A stretch of DNA of 64,000 bases from Pseudomonas syringae KCTC 12500. Its GTDB lineage: Bacteria > Pseudomonadota > Gammaproteobacteria > Pseudomonadales > Pseudomonadaceae. The stretch lies in NCBI RefSeq assembly GCF_000507185.2, contig NZ_AYTM02000002.1, positions 5,739,501 to 5,803,500 of the forward strand, in the 5' to 3' direction. Below the pieces are notes generated by a model. That model was not told the origin of the DNA. It saw only the letters and a program-made list of their open reading frames with translations, and did not search any database. The translations under genes were made by a program, and so were the position numbers. Positions 19,341-26,727 of this stretch are shown here, in pieces; the stretch's first letter is position 1; every line of letters starts with the position of its first letter.

Positions 19341-20660
19341 TCACTTCCACTGTGCCAGCAAGGGATCGGCGGCCGGTGCTACGGCCTGCTGAAGGGCCGT
19401 GGCGATACGCTCGGCGCGCAGTGCCATCAGTGAAAACGACTGACTGTCACTGATTCCGTGGCTGCGTTCGGAAAGACCGTTGACCCAGATATTCACGTCG
19501 CACTCGCCTTGGGTGGCGACCTGATAATCCCGATCGATGAGCAGCCCCCCGTCGACATCGGCCCGCAGCCATGGCTGCAAACCACTCAACATCGGCGGTA
19601 TCAGGTACTGCTGATACCCGGTGCCGAGCACCACGGCATCGACCTCCAGCACTTGGGTGCGCAGGCTGAAGGTGTCGGTCAGCTCGACACGGTAGCCCTC
19701 TGCGACGGGCTCAATGGCGCTGATCACGTTGTAGGCGTAGGTCTGCAGGCGTTTGCGACCAGCGATGGCGTCTTCGTAGATCAGCGAAAACAGCTTCTGG
19801 CTTTCATCAGGGTCGATCCCTGCGTAATTGGTCGAGCGGCTCCAATCGAGAAAGCGCTGCCGCGCGGCCGGGTCCAGGCTATGGAAATAGTCGACGTGAT
19901 CCGGGGCGAATACCCGGTTGGGGAACTGGCCAAGCTGGGTGAGTTTGAAACCGGCCGAGCGATGCACTGAATGCACTTCGATGCCGGCGTCGCGGCTGAC
20001 CAGCTCCAGCACCGATTCACTGGCGCTCTGCCCCGAACCGAGTACCAGCCAGCGCTTGGGCAACTGCTCGCCGAAGGCTTGCAGACGGCTCAGAAACTGC
20101 GACGTGTGAAACAGCGTCGGGCCGATCAGCGCCTCGAACGCGGGCGGAATACGTGGAGCACTGCCGCTGGACAGCACGACATTGCGCGTCGTGAAGCTGG
20201 TATCCGGCGTGCATACGCGTAGCTCATGCAGGCGTCCGTGACGCAACACCGGGTCAATTCCGGTGACCAACGTGTTGAAGCAGGTCTGGCTGTCCACCTG
20301 CGCGGCGACCCAAGCCAGATAATCCGACCATTCATGACGACTGGCCGGGCGGCCCAGCAGGCCGAAATCGAACATTCGCCCGTGTTCCTTGAGGTACATG
20401 GCGAATGAGAAGCGGCTGCGCGGGTTGCGCGGGGTCACCAGATCGCGAAATACGTGATGATTGATGTCCGTTCCGGCCAGCAGCAGTTCGCGATGCCATT
20501 GGCTGTCCTGCGCAGCTTCCAGATAGCGAACGGACATCGCGCCCAGTGGGTCATTGGCCTCTCGCGCATCGGCAAACGCGCAGGCCAGCGCGATACCGGC
20601 CGGACCGAAGCCGATACAGACGGCGTCCGAATGCAAGGTGTGTGGTGTCGAGTTACCCAT
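19341..20660 (-). CDS. Lysine/ornithine N-monooxygenase-like flavoprotein
   Basis: 439 residues, the usual size for PvdA/SidA/IucD N-hydroxylases. The FAD motif is GFGPAG (17-22), the NADPH motif GSGQSA (208-213), and the C-terminal ATGY-type motif LGTGYQ (345-350). These enzymes hydroxylate a side-chain amino group using NADPH and O2. In the s56-p1 pathway Spb38 makes N6-hydroxylysine, which the MetRS/cupin enzyme couples to glycine. The same role is inferred here, on lysine, ornithine or diaminopropionate. The ATG at 20660 is chosen over long upstream extensions that overlap the previous gene. A 44-base gap separates it from that gene. Confidence 0.82.
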   Translation of the reverse strand: MGNSTPHTLHSDAVCIGFGPAGIALACAFADAREANDPLGAMSVRYLEAAQDSQWHRELLLAGTDINHHVFRDLVTPRNPRSRFSFAMYLKEHGRMFDFGLLGRPASRHEWSDYLAWVAAQVDSQTCFNTLVTGIDPVLRHGRLHELRVCTPDTSFTTRNVVLSSGSAPRIPPAFEALIGPTLFHTSQFLSRLQAFGEQLPKRWLVLGSGQSASESVLELVSRDAGIEVHSVHRSAGFKLTQLGQFPNRVFAPDHVDYFHSLDPAARQRFLDWSRSTNYAGIDPDESQKLFSLIYEDAIAGRKRLQTYAYNVISAIEPVAEGYRVELTDTFSLRTQVLEVDAVVLGTGYQQYLIPPMLSGLQPWLRADVDGGLLIDRDYQVATQGECDVNIWVNGLSERSHGISDSQSFSLMALRAERIATALQQAVAPAADPLLAQWK

Positions 20661-20704
20661 GAAGTTCCTGTCCTTAGAGTTGGTGTAAAGCGGTGTTTCG
20701 GGGG

Positions 20705-21685
20705 CTATCGGGTGACACGGCTCAGCCCGTTGGGGCCTGGCGTCCAGAGGCAGGTCGTCGCGCTGCGCAGCTCGCCCTGATCGAAGCTGACCGTGCCCAG
20801 CGGGGTGTTGAAGGTGCTGTGCCGAAACGCATCCGGCAGTTGCCCGGCGCGAAGACCGCTGCGGGCCACCTCGGCCAGCACGTAAAGCATCAGCAGGCTT
20901 TCGCGAAAGTAGGTCTGTGGCTCGGCAGTGAACAGTGAGCGGTGCAGTGCCTGGGCCTGACAACGATGTCCGGCGCTGTCGGGGGCTCCGAAGCCGATCA
21001 CGAAGGTGTTGCCGTCGTGCGCTGCGGCGCGCCCCAGATACGGCGAGGCAGCGTCGTCGGTCAGCACCAGCGGTCGGGTACTGCCGGTCTGCCGCCGCGC
21101 TTGCCAATACTCGCGACTGGGTTTGAGGCGTCCGGCAAACACCTCGACATCGGCCTGCTCGAGCTCGTCGACACGTTGCAACCCAGCACTAGCCAGCGCC
21201 GCGCTGATGGCAACGCACAAGGCCCGACCGTGAGCACTGTCGTCCGCCTGAACATGCACGCGCGGCCACTGACGAGTCGCCAGCCAGCTGACCAGATCCG
21301 CCGCCAGTTGCCGGTCCGCGGGGCAGAAACGAAAGACGTTGGGGTGCTCCAGGGTCAGGCAATCGATCGTTGCTGCGGGGGTTAGCAGGGCAATACCGGC
21401 GTGTCGATACAACGGCGCGGCAGCGACGGCTGCATCCGAAGAGAAATGACCGATGACCAGGTCGGCCTTCCAGTCGATCATTTGCCGGGCTACATCGGCC
21501 CCGCGAACGGCATCGGCCGCGTCGTCGAGAAAGTGCCACTGCACCCGCTCAAGCCCCGGCATGCAGTTGCGCGCCACCGCCAGCGCCCTCATGAAGGTCC
21601 GTGCATGCGGCGTGTCGTCGGGATCGAACAGAGCGCTGACCCCGACCCGCAAGCCCGGCAGGCGCGAGTCGACCGAGGGCATCAT
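20705..21685 (-). CDS. Type-1 periplasmic-binding-fold protein without a signal peptide
   Basis: 326 residues resembling LivJ/AmiC-type leucine/amide-binding proteins: an opening strand GLRVGVSALFD, a VIGHFSSDAAVAAAPLYRHA segment and an LLTPAAT hinge. The start overlaps the preceding stop as ATGA (21682-21685). No hydrophobic leader precedes the first strand and no permease or ATPase is nearby, so it should stay in the cytoplasm. It may be a ligand sensor, as AmiC is, or a carrier of an intermediate. Its role in the operon is unknown. Confidence 0.6.
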   Translation of the reverse strand: MMPSVDSRLPGLRVGVSALFDPDDTPHARTFMRALAVARNCMPGLERVQWHFLDDAADAVRGADVARQMIDWKADLVIGHFSSDAAVAAAPLYRHAGIALLTPAATIDCLTLEHPNVFRFCPADRQLAADLVSWLATRQWPRVHVQADDSAHGRALCVAISAALASAGLQRVDELEQADVEVFAGRLKPSREYWQARRQTGSTRPLVLTDDAASPYLGRAAAHDGNTFVIGFGAPDSAGHRCQAQALHRSLFTAEPQTYFRESLLMLYVLAEVARSGLRAGQLPDAFRHSTFNTPLGTVSFDQGELRSATTCLWTPGPNGLSRVTR

Positions 21686-22836
21686 GACTGCACGCTCGCC
21701 AGCGCGAGGCTTTGTACCGAAAAGCCCGGCATCGACCTGCCTGGCGACAATGCCGACCAGCCAGAGCAAGCGCGATCCTTTCCAGCCAGATGCCTGCGCA
21801 GTTGCTCGACAGCAATGTGCGCCACGCCGGGCGCGAACTTGAAGCCCAGCCCGGACATGCCTGCGGCCAGATACACCGGGCTGCGCTCGGCACAGAACCC
21901 CAGCATCGGCCGACCGTCGGCGCTGTAACTGTCGAAACCGGGCAACACATCGAGCACCTGCGGCTTGCCGGCCGAGGCGCACAACTGGGCGACGCGCTTG
22001 GAGGCGTCTTCGCTATGCCGTGCATCGGGCTGCGCAAGGTGCTCGGGCCACAGGCCGCTGTCACGCGCGCCACAACCGGTCTGCACGATATGCCGAGTCA
22101 GCGGTATGCCGTAGCTCTGGGTGACCGCATCGATCACCGGCATTGACCAGTCGCCTTCGGTCAGCACCCGGGCCAGGGGAATCGAGCGTGCTTCCAGCCC
22201 CGGGTGCGACACCAGGTGCTGGCTCCAGGCACCGGCCGCGACCACCACGGCCCGGCAACGCAGCGTGGCGCTGCCCAGATCGATGTGCACAAGGTCGGGG
22301 GCCCGGCAGTCAATGGACTTGATCTCGCGATGCTCGAGCAGCAAGCCCTGCTGGCGTACTGACTGACACAGCGCAGCAACGGCCTGGCGCACATTGCCGA
22401 CGCAGGCGCGCGGCTCGAACAGGTTGACTCGTTCCAACGTCGGGCAATGCGGGTAGCGCCGGCCATCGAGCTCGTGACCTGACAGCAGGCGCATCGGGTA
22501 GCGTTCGCTGCCGTACTGGTCGATGGCGCGGTGCAGGTTATCCAGCTGGTCCGTAGCCGCCCGGTAAATCACCCCGGTACGCCGCAACGCACTGGCGTAA
22601 GTGGTCGCAAAAACGCCGTCGTCCATCAGGCTGATGGAATAGGCCGCCAGCTCCATCAGCAGCGGATCGCTGTCATACAGGCGAACCAGGCCGCCGGAAT
22701 AGCCGCTTGCGCCCAGGCTGCCGGCTGCGCCCTTGTCGATCAACACGACCGACACACCGGCGCTGCACAGCTTCGCCGCGATACTGGCGCCGGTGATCCC
22801 GGCGCCAATGACCGCTATCTCATAATCGATGAGCAT
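21682..22836 (-). CDS. FAD-dependent amine/D-amino-acid-oxidase-type oxidoreductase
   Basis: 384 residues. It opens with the dinucleotide motif VIGAGITGASIA and an acidic strand end (VVLIDKG), followed by a DAO-type substrate domain. The C-terminal FAD segment is VYLAAGMSGLGFKFAPG. Similar flavoproteins accompany the MetRS/cupin hydrazine synthetases (Spb39 type), where they oxidise the hydrazine intermediate to release the hydrazinyl or hydrazono acid. That role is inferred from the neighbourhood. The gap to the MetRS-like gene is 14 bases, and it overlaps the next gene by 4. Confidence 0.78.
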   Translation of the reverse strand: MLIDYEIAVIGAGITGASIAAKLCSAGVSVVLIDKGAAGSLGASGYSGGLVRLYDSDPLLMELAAYSISLMDDGVFATTYASALRRTGVIYRAATDQLDNLHRAIDQYGSERYPMRLLSGHELDGRRYPHCPTLERVNLFEPRACVGNVRQAVAALCQSVRQQGLLLEHREIKSIDCRAPDLVHIDLGSATLRCRAVVVAAGAWSQHLVSHPGLEARSIPLARVLTEGDWSMPVIDAVTQSYGIPLTRHIVQTGCGARDSGLWPEHLAQPDARHSEDASKRVAQLCASAGKPQVLDVLPGFDSYSADGRPMLGFCAERSPVYLAAGMSGLGFKFAPGVAHIAVEQLRRHLAGKDRACSGWSALSPGRSMPGFSVQSLALASVQS

Positions 22837-22850
22837 TGTCGTGAATCCGT

Positions 22851-24350
22851 TCAGATGGAGTATTCAGCGGCCGGGCCGTTCATGAGCGTGGCGTGGACGC
22901 GGGCTTCAGGCAGTCCGTACGCGCTGATGATCTGCGCTGACGTTTCCGGGATAAGCGCCTTGCCAAGCACCGCGATTAAAGCTGCCAGATGGCTGATCGG
23001 GCGACCTTCGGCCAGACGCGCGCGAGTAATGGCGATCACGTCGAGCAGCACCTGGGCCATGCGTTTCATCGAAAACTGCGCAGGCTCCGAGGCTTTGCTC
23101 CATTGCACGCGCAATGCTTCCAGCAGTCCGGCGTCTGCCCCGCAGAGGCCGCTCCACCAGTGGTCGTCGCGGTTGCTGCCGGCCTCCAGCAAGGCCGGAA
23201 AAAACTCGCCGAACACCTCTGCCCGCCATGCCAGAAACTGCGCCAGGCGGAAATCACCCTCGCTTTCCTCCGGCGCGATACTCGCCAGATACAGGCGCGC
23301 ACTGTCGGCGCAGGCTTCACGGGCCAGGTCGCCGACCCAGATCGCATGGTTGCGGCTGGTCGACAGGTTCAGGCCGTCCAGCTTGAGAAACTGGTTGGGC
23401 ATGAAGCGCTGGCGGACCTTGATGTCGCGCAGCACCGTCAGTTGCGCCGGATAGACGATGGCGTGGCTGAACACACAGTCAAAGCCGAGAAAATGCACCA
23501 GCGTGCCCTGCCCTGATTGCCAGTACTGACGAAACAGCTCCGGACGCCCGACGCGGTCGGCATACTCCCGAAATGCCGCCATATAGCCCGCCAGCCCCAT
23601 GAACCAGGTGTGCACCCGGCACGAGCCGTCGGCCTGCAGGTCGAGCCCGCCGTCGCCCGGGCGTGTGACGCCCCAGTCATGCAGGTGCTCCAGGCTGTCG
23701 CGCAACCAGCTGTCGAGCGGCTTGCGCCATGACTGGCCCAGCAGGCGGTCACGCAACTGCGGCTTGAACCCGGCCAGTTTCAGAAACGCGCGATGGACGT
23801 TTTTCCATTGCGAGGGCTGACCGCAGAGCTTGCAGCGCAAGTCCGCCATCAGCTCGGCGTCAGGGGCCTGGGCGCAGTTCTCGCACTGACTGGCGTCGGA
23901 CTCGGCACCGCAGTAATTGCAGTTGCCCCGGGCAAACGCCTCGTAACCCCAGACATCGCAATCAGGGCAATACGGCTCGCTTGAATCCCGACACTCGATC
24001 GCGCCGGCATCACGCAACGTACCGAACACCTCACCCACCGCTTCGGCGAACCACGGGTTGTCGTGCGGGCGCATCCAGTTGTCGGGCTGTATGTTGATGG
24101 CCGCCAGCGAGGCCTCGATGCGGTCGGAATTGCGCCTGGCCAGCTCCACCGGGTCGACGCCCTGCTCCAGTCCTTTGCGCAGCATGTAGGACTGGTAGTC
24201 GTCGGAGTAGGACACCAGCACACACTCGTGGCCACGCTGACGCTGCACGCGGGTGAAGACATCAGCGGCCAGAAACGGCCCGGCGATATGGCCTATGTGC
24301 AAATCGCCGTTGGGGGTCGGTGGCGTGATGGTGACAATGAACTTACTCAT
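22851..24350 (-). CDS. MetRS-like class I synthetase, predicted N-N bond-forming half
   Basis: 499 residues of methionyl-tRNA-synthetase fold, shorter than housekeeping MetRS and without its C-terminal tRNA-binding domain. The HIGH motif is intact (residues 18-21). KMSKS is replaced by NLSTS (328-332). Four CxxC knuckles (Cys 128/131, 144/147, 156/159, 173/176) form the zinc-binding insertion. In Spb40 a MetRS-like domain uses ATP to esterify glycine onto an N-hydroxylated amino acid, and a cupin then forms the N-N bond. Here the cupin is encoded just upstream with an 8-base overlap. A second tRNA synthetase is the main alternative but fits the context poorly. Confidence 0.8.
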   Translation of the reverse strand: MSKFIVTITPPTPNGDLHIGHIAGPFLAADVFTRVQRQRGHECVLVSYSDDYQSYMLRKGLEQGVDPVELARRNSDRIEASLAAINIQPDNWMRPHDNPWFAEAVGEVFGTLRDAGAIECRDSSEPYCPDCDVWGYEAFARGNCNYCGAESDASQCENCAQAPDAELMADLRCKLCGQPSQWKNVHRAFLKLAGFKPQLRDRLLGQSWRKPLDSWLRDSLEHLHDWGVTRPGDGGLDLQADGSCRVHTWFMGLAGYMAAFREYADRVGRPELFRQYWQSGQGTLVHFLGFDCVFSHAIVYPAQLTVLRDIKVRQRFMPNQFLKLDGLNLSTSRNHAIWVGDLAREACADSARLYLASIAPEESEGDFRLAQFLAWRAEVFGEFFPALLEAGSNRDDHWWSGLCGADAGLLEALRVQWSKASEPAQFSMKRMAQVLLDVIAITRARLAEGRPISHLAALIAVLGKALIPETSAQIISAYGLPEARVHATLMNGPAAEYSI

Positions 24351-24735
24351 CGAGGCACCCCGTGGTCTCGCTGTGCTGCGCCACGAACGCGTTGACGTAG
24401 TTCATGTCCCACCAGACCACATAAAAGTGGAAGTCCTCGGCGGAATCGTTGATGACGTAATGGTTGGTGTGTTTCGGAATGGCGGCGATATCGCCAACGG
24501 TGAAATCCATCTGCCGGTCACCGACAACCAGACGCGCACTGCCCTTGATGGCAATGAAGATTTCCTGATCGATCTGGGTGTGTGCCTCGCTGCAGGTGCC
24601 CGGACGAACCACGCACCAGCCGCCAGCAAACGGCATCGGATAGCCTTCCCACGGCAGCAGGCGGCTGCCATCCAGACCGTACTCATGTACCAACGAGTCG
24701 AATCGGGTTTTACGGTGTATATCGAACTTTTCCAT
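24343..24735 (-). CDS. Small cupin, predicted N-N bond-forming partner of the MetRS-like protein
   Basis: A 130-residue single cupin. Metal-site-like residues appear in EAHTQIDQEIFI and in PKHTNHYV, separated by the usual Gly-rich turn (KGSARLVVGD). In the Streptomyces enzyme Spb40 the cupin is fused to the MetRS-like domain and rearranges the ester to a hydrazine. Here the two are separate genes with overlapping ends (24343-24350), implying coupled translation of a two-subunit enzyme. The ATG at 24735 is preferred to a TTG at 24765. It is the first gene of the operon, and two palindromes lie just upstream. Confidence 0.75.
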   Translation of the reverse strand: MEKFDIHRKTRFDSLVHEYGLDGSRLLPWEGYPMPFAGGWCVVRPGTCSEAHTQIDQEIFIAIKGSARLVVGDRQMDFTVGDIAAIPKHTNHYVINDSAEDFHFYVVWWDMNYVNAFVAQHSETTGCLDE

Positions 24736-24791
24736 GCTCAGTCCCGTACGTTTCAAGTGCGGCAAAGCATGGAATTGTTGCCAATTGTTGG

Positions 24792-24810
24792 CTATCCGAT
24801 TGCCGGATAG
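24792..24810. promoter_or_regulatory. Palindromic operator 1 upstream of the hydrazine-type operon
   Basis: CTATCC-N7-GGATAG forms a perfect 6+6 dyad, extendable to the 8-bp arms GCTATCCG/CGGATAGC (24791-24811). It lies 57 bases upstream of the cupin start. A second copy with the same spacing follows 31 bases further upstream. A dimeric regulator is implied; no candidate is encoded next to it. Confidence 0.6.
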
Positions 24811-24822
24811 CTCAGGGTCGAA

Positions 24823-24841
24823 CTATCCAGTTTTTGGATGG
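24823..24841. promoter_or_regulatory. Palindromic operator 2 upstream of the hydrazine-type operon
   Basis: CTATCC-N7-GGATGG matches operator 1 at 11 of its 12 arm positions. Centre-to-centre distance to operator 1 is 31 bases, about three helical turns, so both would face the same side of the DNA. Confidence 0.55.
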
Positions 24842-24874
24842 CGATCCGCAGGCAGGTCCGCCGTTTTATTTTTT

Positions 24875-25066
24875 TTGACAATGACGGCTATCGATAACGC
24901 TGATAACTGAATCGGGGACGGCGGTGTTAACGTTGCCGGCGATGAACGAACATTTCTCCCGGCCCCGCGAATCCGCATCGCGATGCCGGTGAATCTCTGC
25001 TCTGCTTCATCACTCCTTTGGTTAGATCTTTTAAGCCACCCCGTTTACGCGAGGTGGCTTTTTTTT
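24875..25066 (+). ncRNA. Candidate small RNA or leader with -35 box and intrinsic terminator
   Basis: The plus strand has a consensus -35 TTGACA (24875-24880). The -10 candidates are weak: GCTGAT at about N18, or TGATAA further on. About 150 bases later comes a strong intrinsic terminator with an 8-T tail (25033-25066). No open frame on the plus strand justifies that terminator. The transcript would be roughly 150 nt with a pyrimidine-rich stretch before the hairpin. I do not recognise an RNA family. It could be only the bidirectional terminator of the integrase. Confidence 0.3.
25033..25066 (+). terminator. Intrinsic terminator (strong on the plus strand)
   Basis: Arms AAGCCACC (25033-25040) and GGTGGCTT (25053-25060) are followed on the plus strand by eight T. 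On the minus strand only TTAAAAG follows, so it would be weaker for the integrase gene, whose stop lies 3 bases away. Confidence 0.75.
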
Positions 25067-25068
25067 GC

Positions 25069-26034
25069 TTAAAGATCAAACCGGTCCACAACGTTGCGCC
25101 GCTCGTTGTCACTGCGCATGTCGTAACTGGCGGTGGTCGAGATATGCGTGTGATGCGCGAGCTTCTGGGCAATCGACAGATCGAACTCTTCGATCACCCG
25201 GGTGATGAACGAACGTCGAAAATCGTGGGGCATGATGTTCACGCCCACCTGGCGCCCGCGCTGCTTGGCGATGAAGTAAATGGCGTGCTTGGTGATTCTG
25301 TCGCGGGTGATATGGCTGCCACGGCGGATCCGGTTGAACAGGAACGGGTCGTCGCCCTGCCCAGGCGGGAGGCACGAGCGGCGCAACTCCAGCCAGTCGT
25401 TCAGCGCCTTGAAGGCCCATTCGGGGGCGTACTTGATCAGTTGCTTGTTGCCTTTGCCCAGCACCCGCAGGCTGCGCTCGGCGAAATCGATCTGGGAAAT
25501 GTCGAGGTTGACCGACTCGGACTTGCGCATCCCCGAGCCATACAGAATGGCAATGATCGCGGCATCGCGACGCCCTTGCGGCCTGGGGTCGGCAGCACAG
25601 GCTTCCATCAACTCACGAATCAGCGTGCGACGGATGTTGCGGCCCTTGACCAATCGCGTGCCGCTGACCGGTTTGATGGAGCGGATTTTCAGCAATTGAT
25701 CGTGGCTTATCAGGTCGTGTCGCCAGGCTTCGTTCATCACCCCGCGAATGGCGTTCACATACAGCGAGGTGGTATTGGGCGCGTAGTCATCCTGACGCAG
25801 CGTTGCGACCAGCGCGGTAACGTGGCCAGGTTGCAGGGTATGCCAGGGAATATCATGAATATCGACGTCAGCCATGCCCAGCCGGTCTGCCGCATCCTGC
25901 AGAACGTAGGTCATGGTCAGGCGGCTTGAAGGTGCCAGGCGGTCGAGGTAGAGGCGCAGCGGCTTGTTGACGTCGGGCAGCGAAGGCTGGCTGACGACGC
26001 GTGCGTCCTTATCAGTGTGAGGGTCGTGCGGCAT
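25069..26034 (-). CDS. Tyrosine recombinase (phage integrase family)
   Basis: A 321-residue XerC/D-like recombinase with a SAM-like N-terminal arm-binding region. The catalytic domain starts near residue 140. Catalytic residues: Arg in GSGMRKSES, a beta-hairpin Lys in GKGNKQ, His-x-x-Arg in MPHDFRRS, His in HHTHIS and the Tyr nucleophile in TASYDM. The ATG at 26034 is preferred to a much longer upstream frame. No cognate cargo or att repeat was found beside it. It may be an island remnant or a standalone recombinase. The prophage at 33.7 kb is separated from it by ordinary chromosomal genes. Confidence 0.82.
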   Translation of the reverse strand: MPHDPHTDKDARVVSQPSLPDVNKPLRLYLDRLAPSSRLTMTYVLQDAADRLGMADVDIHDIPWHTLQPGHVTALVATLRQDDYAPNTTSLYVNAIRGVMNEAWRHDLISHDQLLKIRSIKPVSGTRLVKGRNIRRTLIRELMEACAADPRPQGRRDAAIIAILYGSGMRKSESVNLDISQIDFAERSLRVLGKGNKQLIKYAPEWAFKALNDWLELRRSCLPPGQGDDPFLFNRIRRGSHITRDRITKHAIYFIAKQRGRQVGVNIMPHDFRRSFITRVIEEFDLSIAQKLAHHTHISTTASYDMRSDNERRNVVDRFDL

Positions 26035-26257
26035 AGAAAGCGACGCCTTTTCTGGTGCAAGCGCGTGCCAACAGCCACGGCGCTTTTCATTCGTATTCAG
26101 GCGACCGACTTTAGCACGAGGGCTCTGGTGCGACACCTGCGCTGCAGCGCACCACCTTTACCGTCAGGCAACGCCCGGTAACATCCTGCTGCTTGAACGA
26201 CGCGTCGCCTGAGATAGCCTTGGCCGTCCTTTCCGCCATCGAAGGCCGGCACGCACC

Positions 26258-26722
26258 TTGATTCCTTCCTCTGCCAGCAAAACAACTGGCCGTCGTGAAG
26301 CGGCGGCCAGTTTCTGGTTGCTGACCCACCAGCTCAGTCAGCGCAGCGAAGCCGAACGCCTGACGAACATTCAGGCGGGCTTTGCGCCGCGCTGGATCCG
26401 TGCAGTGCGGGAAGCGCTGGCCCTTGGCCCCCGGCAAATGGAAGCGCTGTTCAACGCATCGATTTCAACCCTCGAACGGCGTCAGCGCCAGCAGCAGTCA
26501 CTGGATCTGGTGGCCTCCGAACGCCTGGACCGTGTGGCGATGATTGCCAGCCACGCCCTGCAGGTGTTTGCAACGCCCGAGCGTGCCGGCCAATGGCTGG
26601 TTGCCCGCAACACCTCATTCGGCGGTCGCACGCCGTTGCAATTATGCGAAACCGGGCTCGGCACGACGCAAGTGCATCGCACACTGGTCGAACTCGAGTA
26701 TGCCAGTGCCGACGCGCCGTGA
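26258..26722 (+). CDS. Orphan Xre/MbcA/ParS-type antitoxin-like protein (DUF2384)
   Basis: 154 residues from a TTG start; the only in-frame ATG is much further in (residue 61). The central part holds an Xre-like HTH (LGPRQMEALFNASISTLERR). The C-terminal MbcA/ParS toxin-binding domain ends GRTPLQLCETGLGTTQVHRTL, where the GxTPLxLxxTxxG pattern is diagnostic. These antitoxins usually precede a RES-domain NAD-degrading toxin. None follows here: acuI ends 6 bases away on the other strand. It is therefore an orphan or a remnant that may act only as a regulator. Confidence 0.7.
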   Translation: MIPSSASKTTGRREAAASFWLLTHQLSQRSEAERLTNIQAGFAPRWIRAVREALALGPRQMEALFNASISTLERRQRQQQSLDLVASERLDRVAMIASHALQVFATPERAGQWLVARNTSFGGRTPLQLCETGLGTTQVHRTLVELEYASADAP

Positions 26723-26727
26723 TTCAC

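Noticed and set aside
17275..20660. Staphyloferrin-like or hydroxamate siderophore cluster
   Set aside because: SbnA-SbnB and an N-hydroxylase fit, but there is no siderophore synthetase, NRPS, receptor or Fur box, while the cupin/MetRS pair fits N-N chemistry.
22851..24350. A second housekeeping methionyl-tRNA synthetase
   Set aside because: It lacks the C-terminal tRNA-binding domain, has a degenerate KMSKS and sits in a biosynthetic operon coupled to a cupin.
25018..25929. Long open frame antisense to the tyrosine recombinase
   Set aside because: It is a shadow of the integrase, has no RBS or family character, and starts inside the terminator region.
25069..26034. The tyrosine recombinase as integrase of the lambda-like prophage
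   Set aside because: Ordinary chromosomal genes (acuI, modABC, topoisomerase IB) and an intact tRNA separate it from the prophage by over 7 kb.
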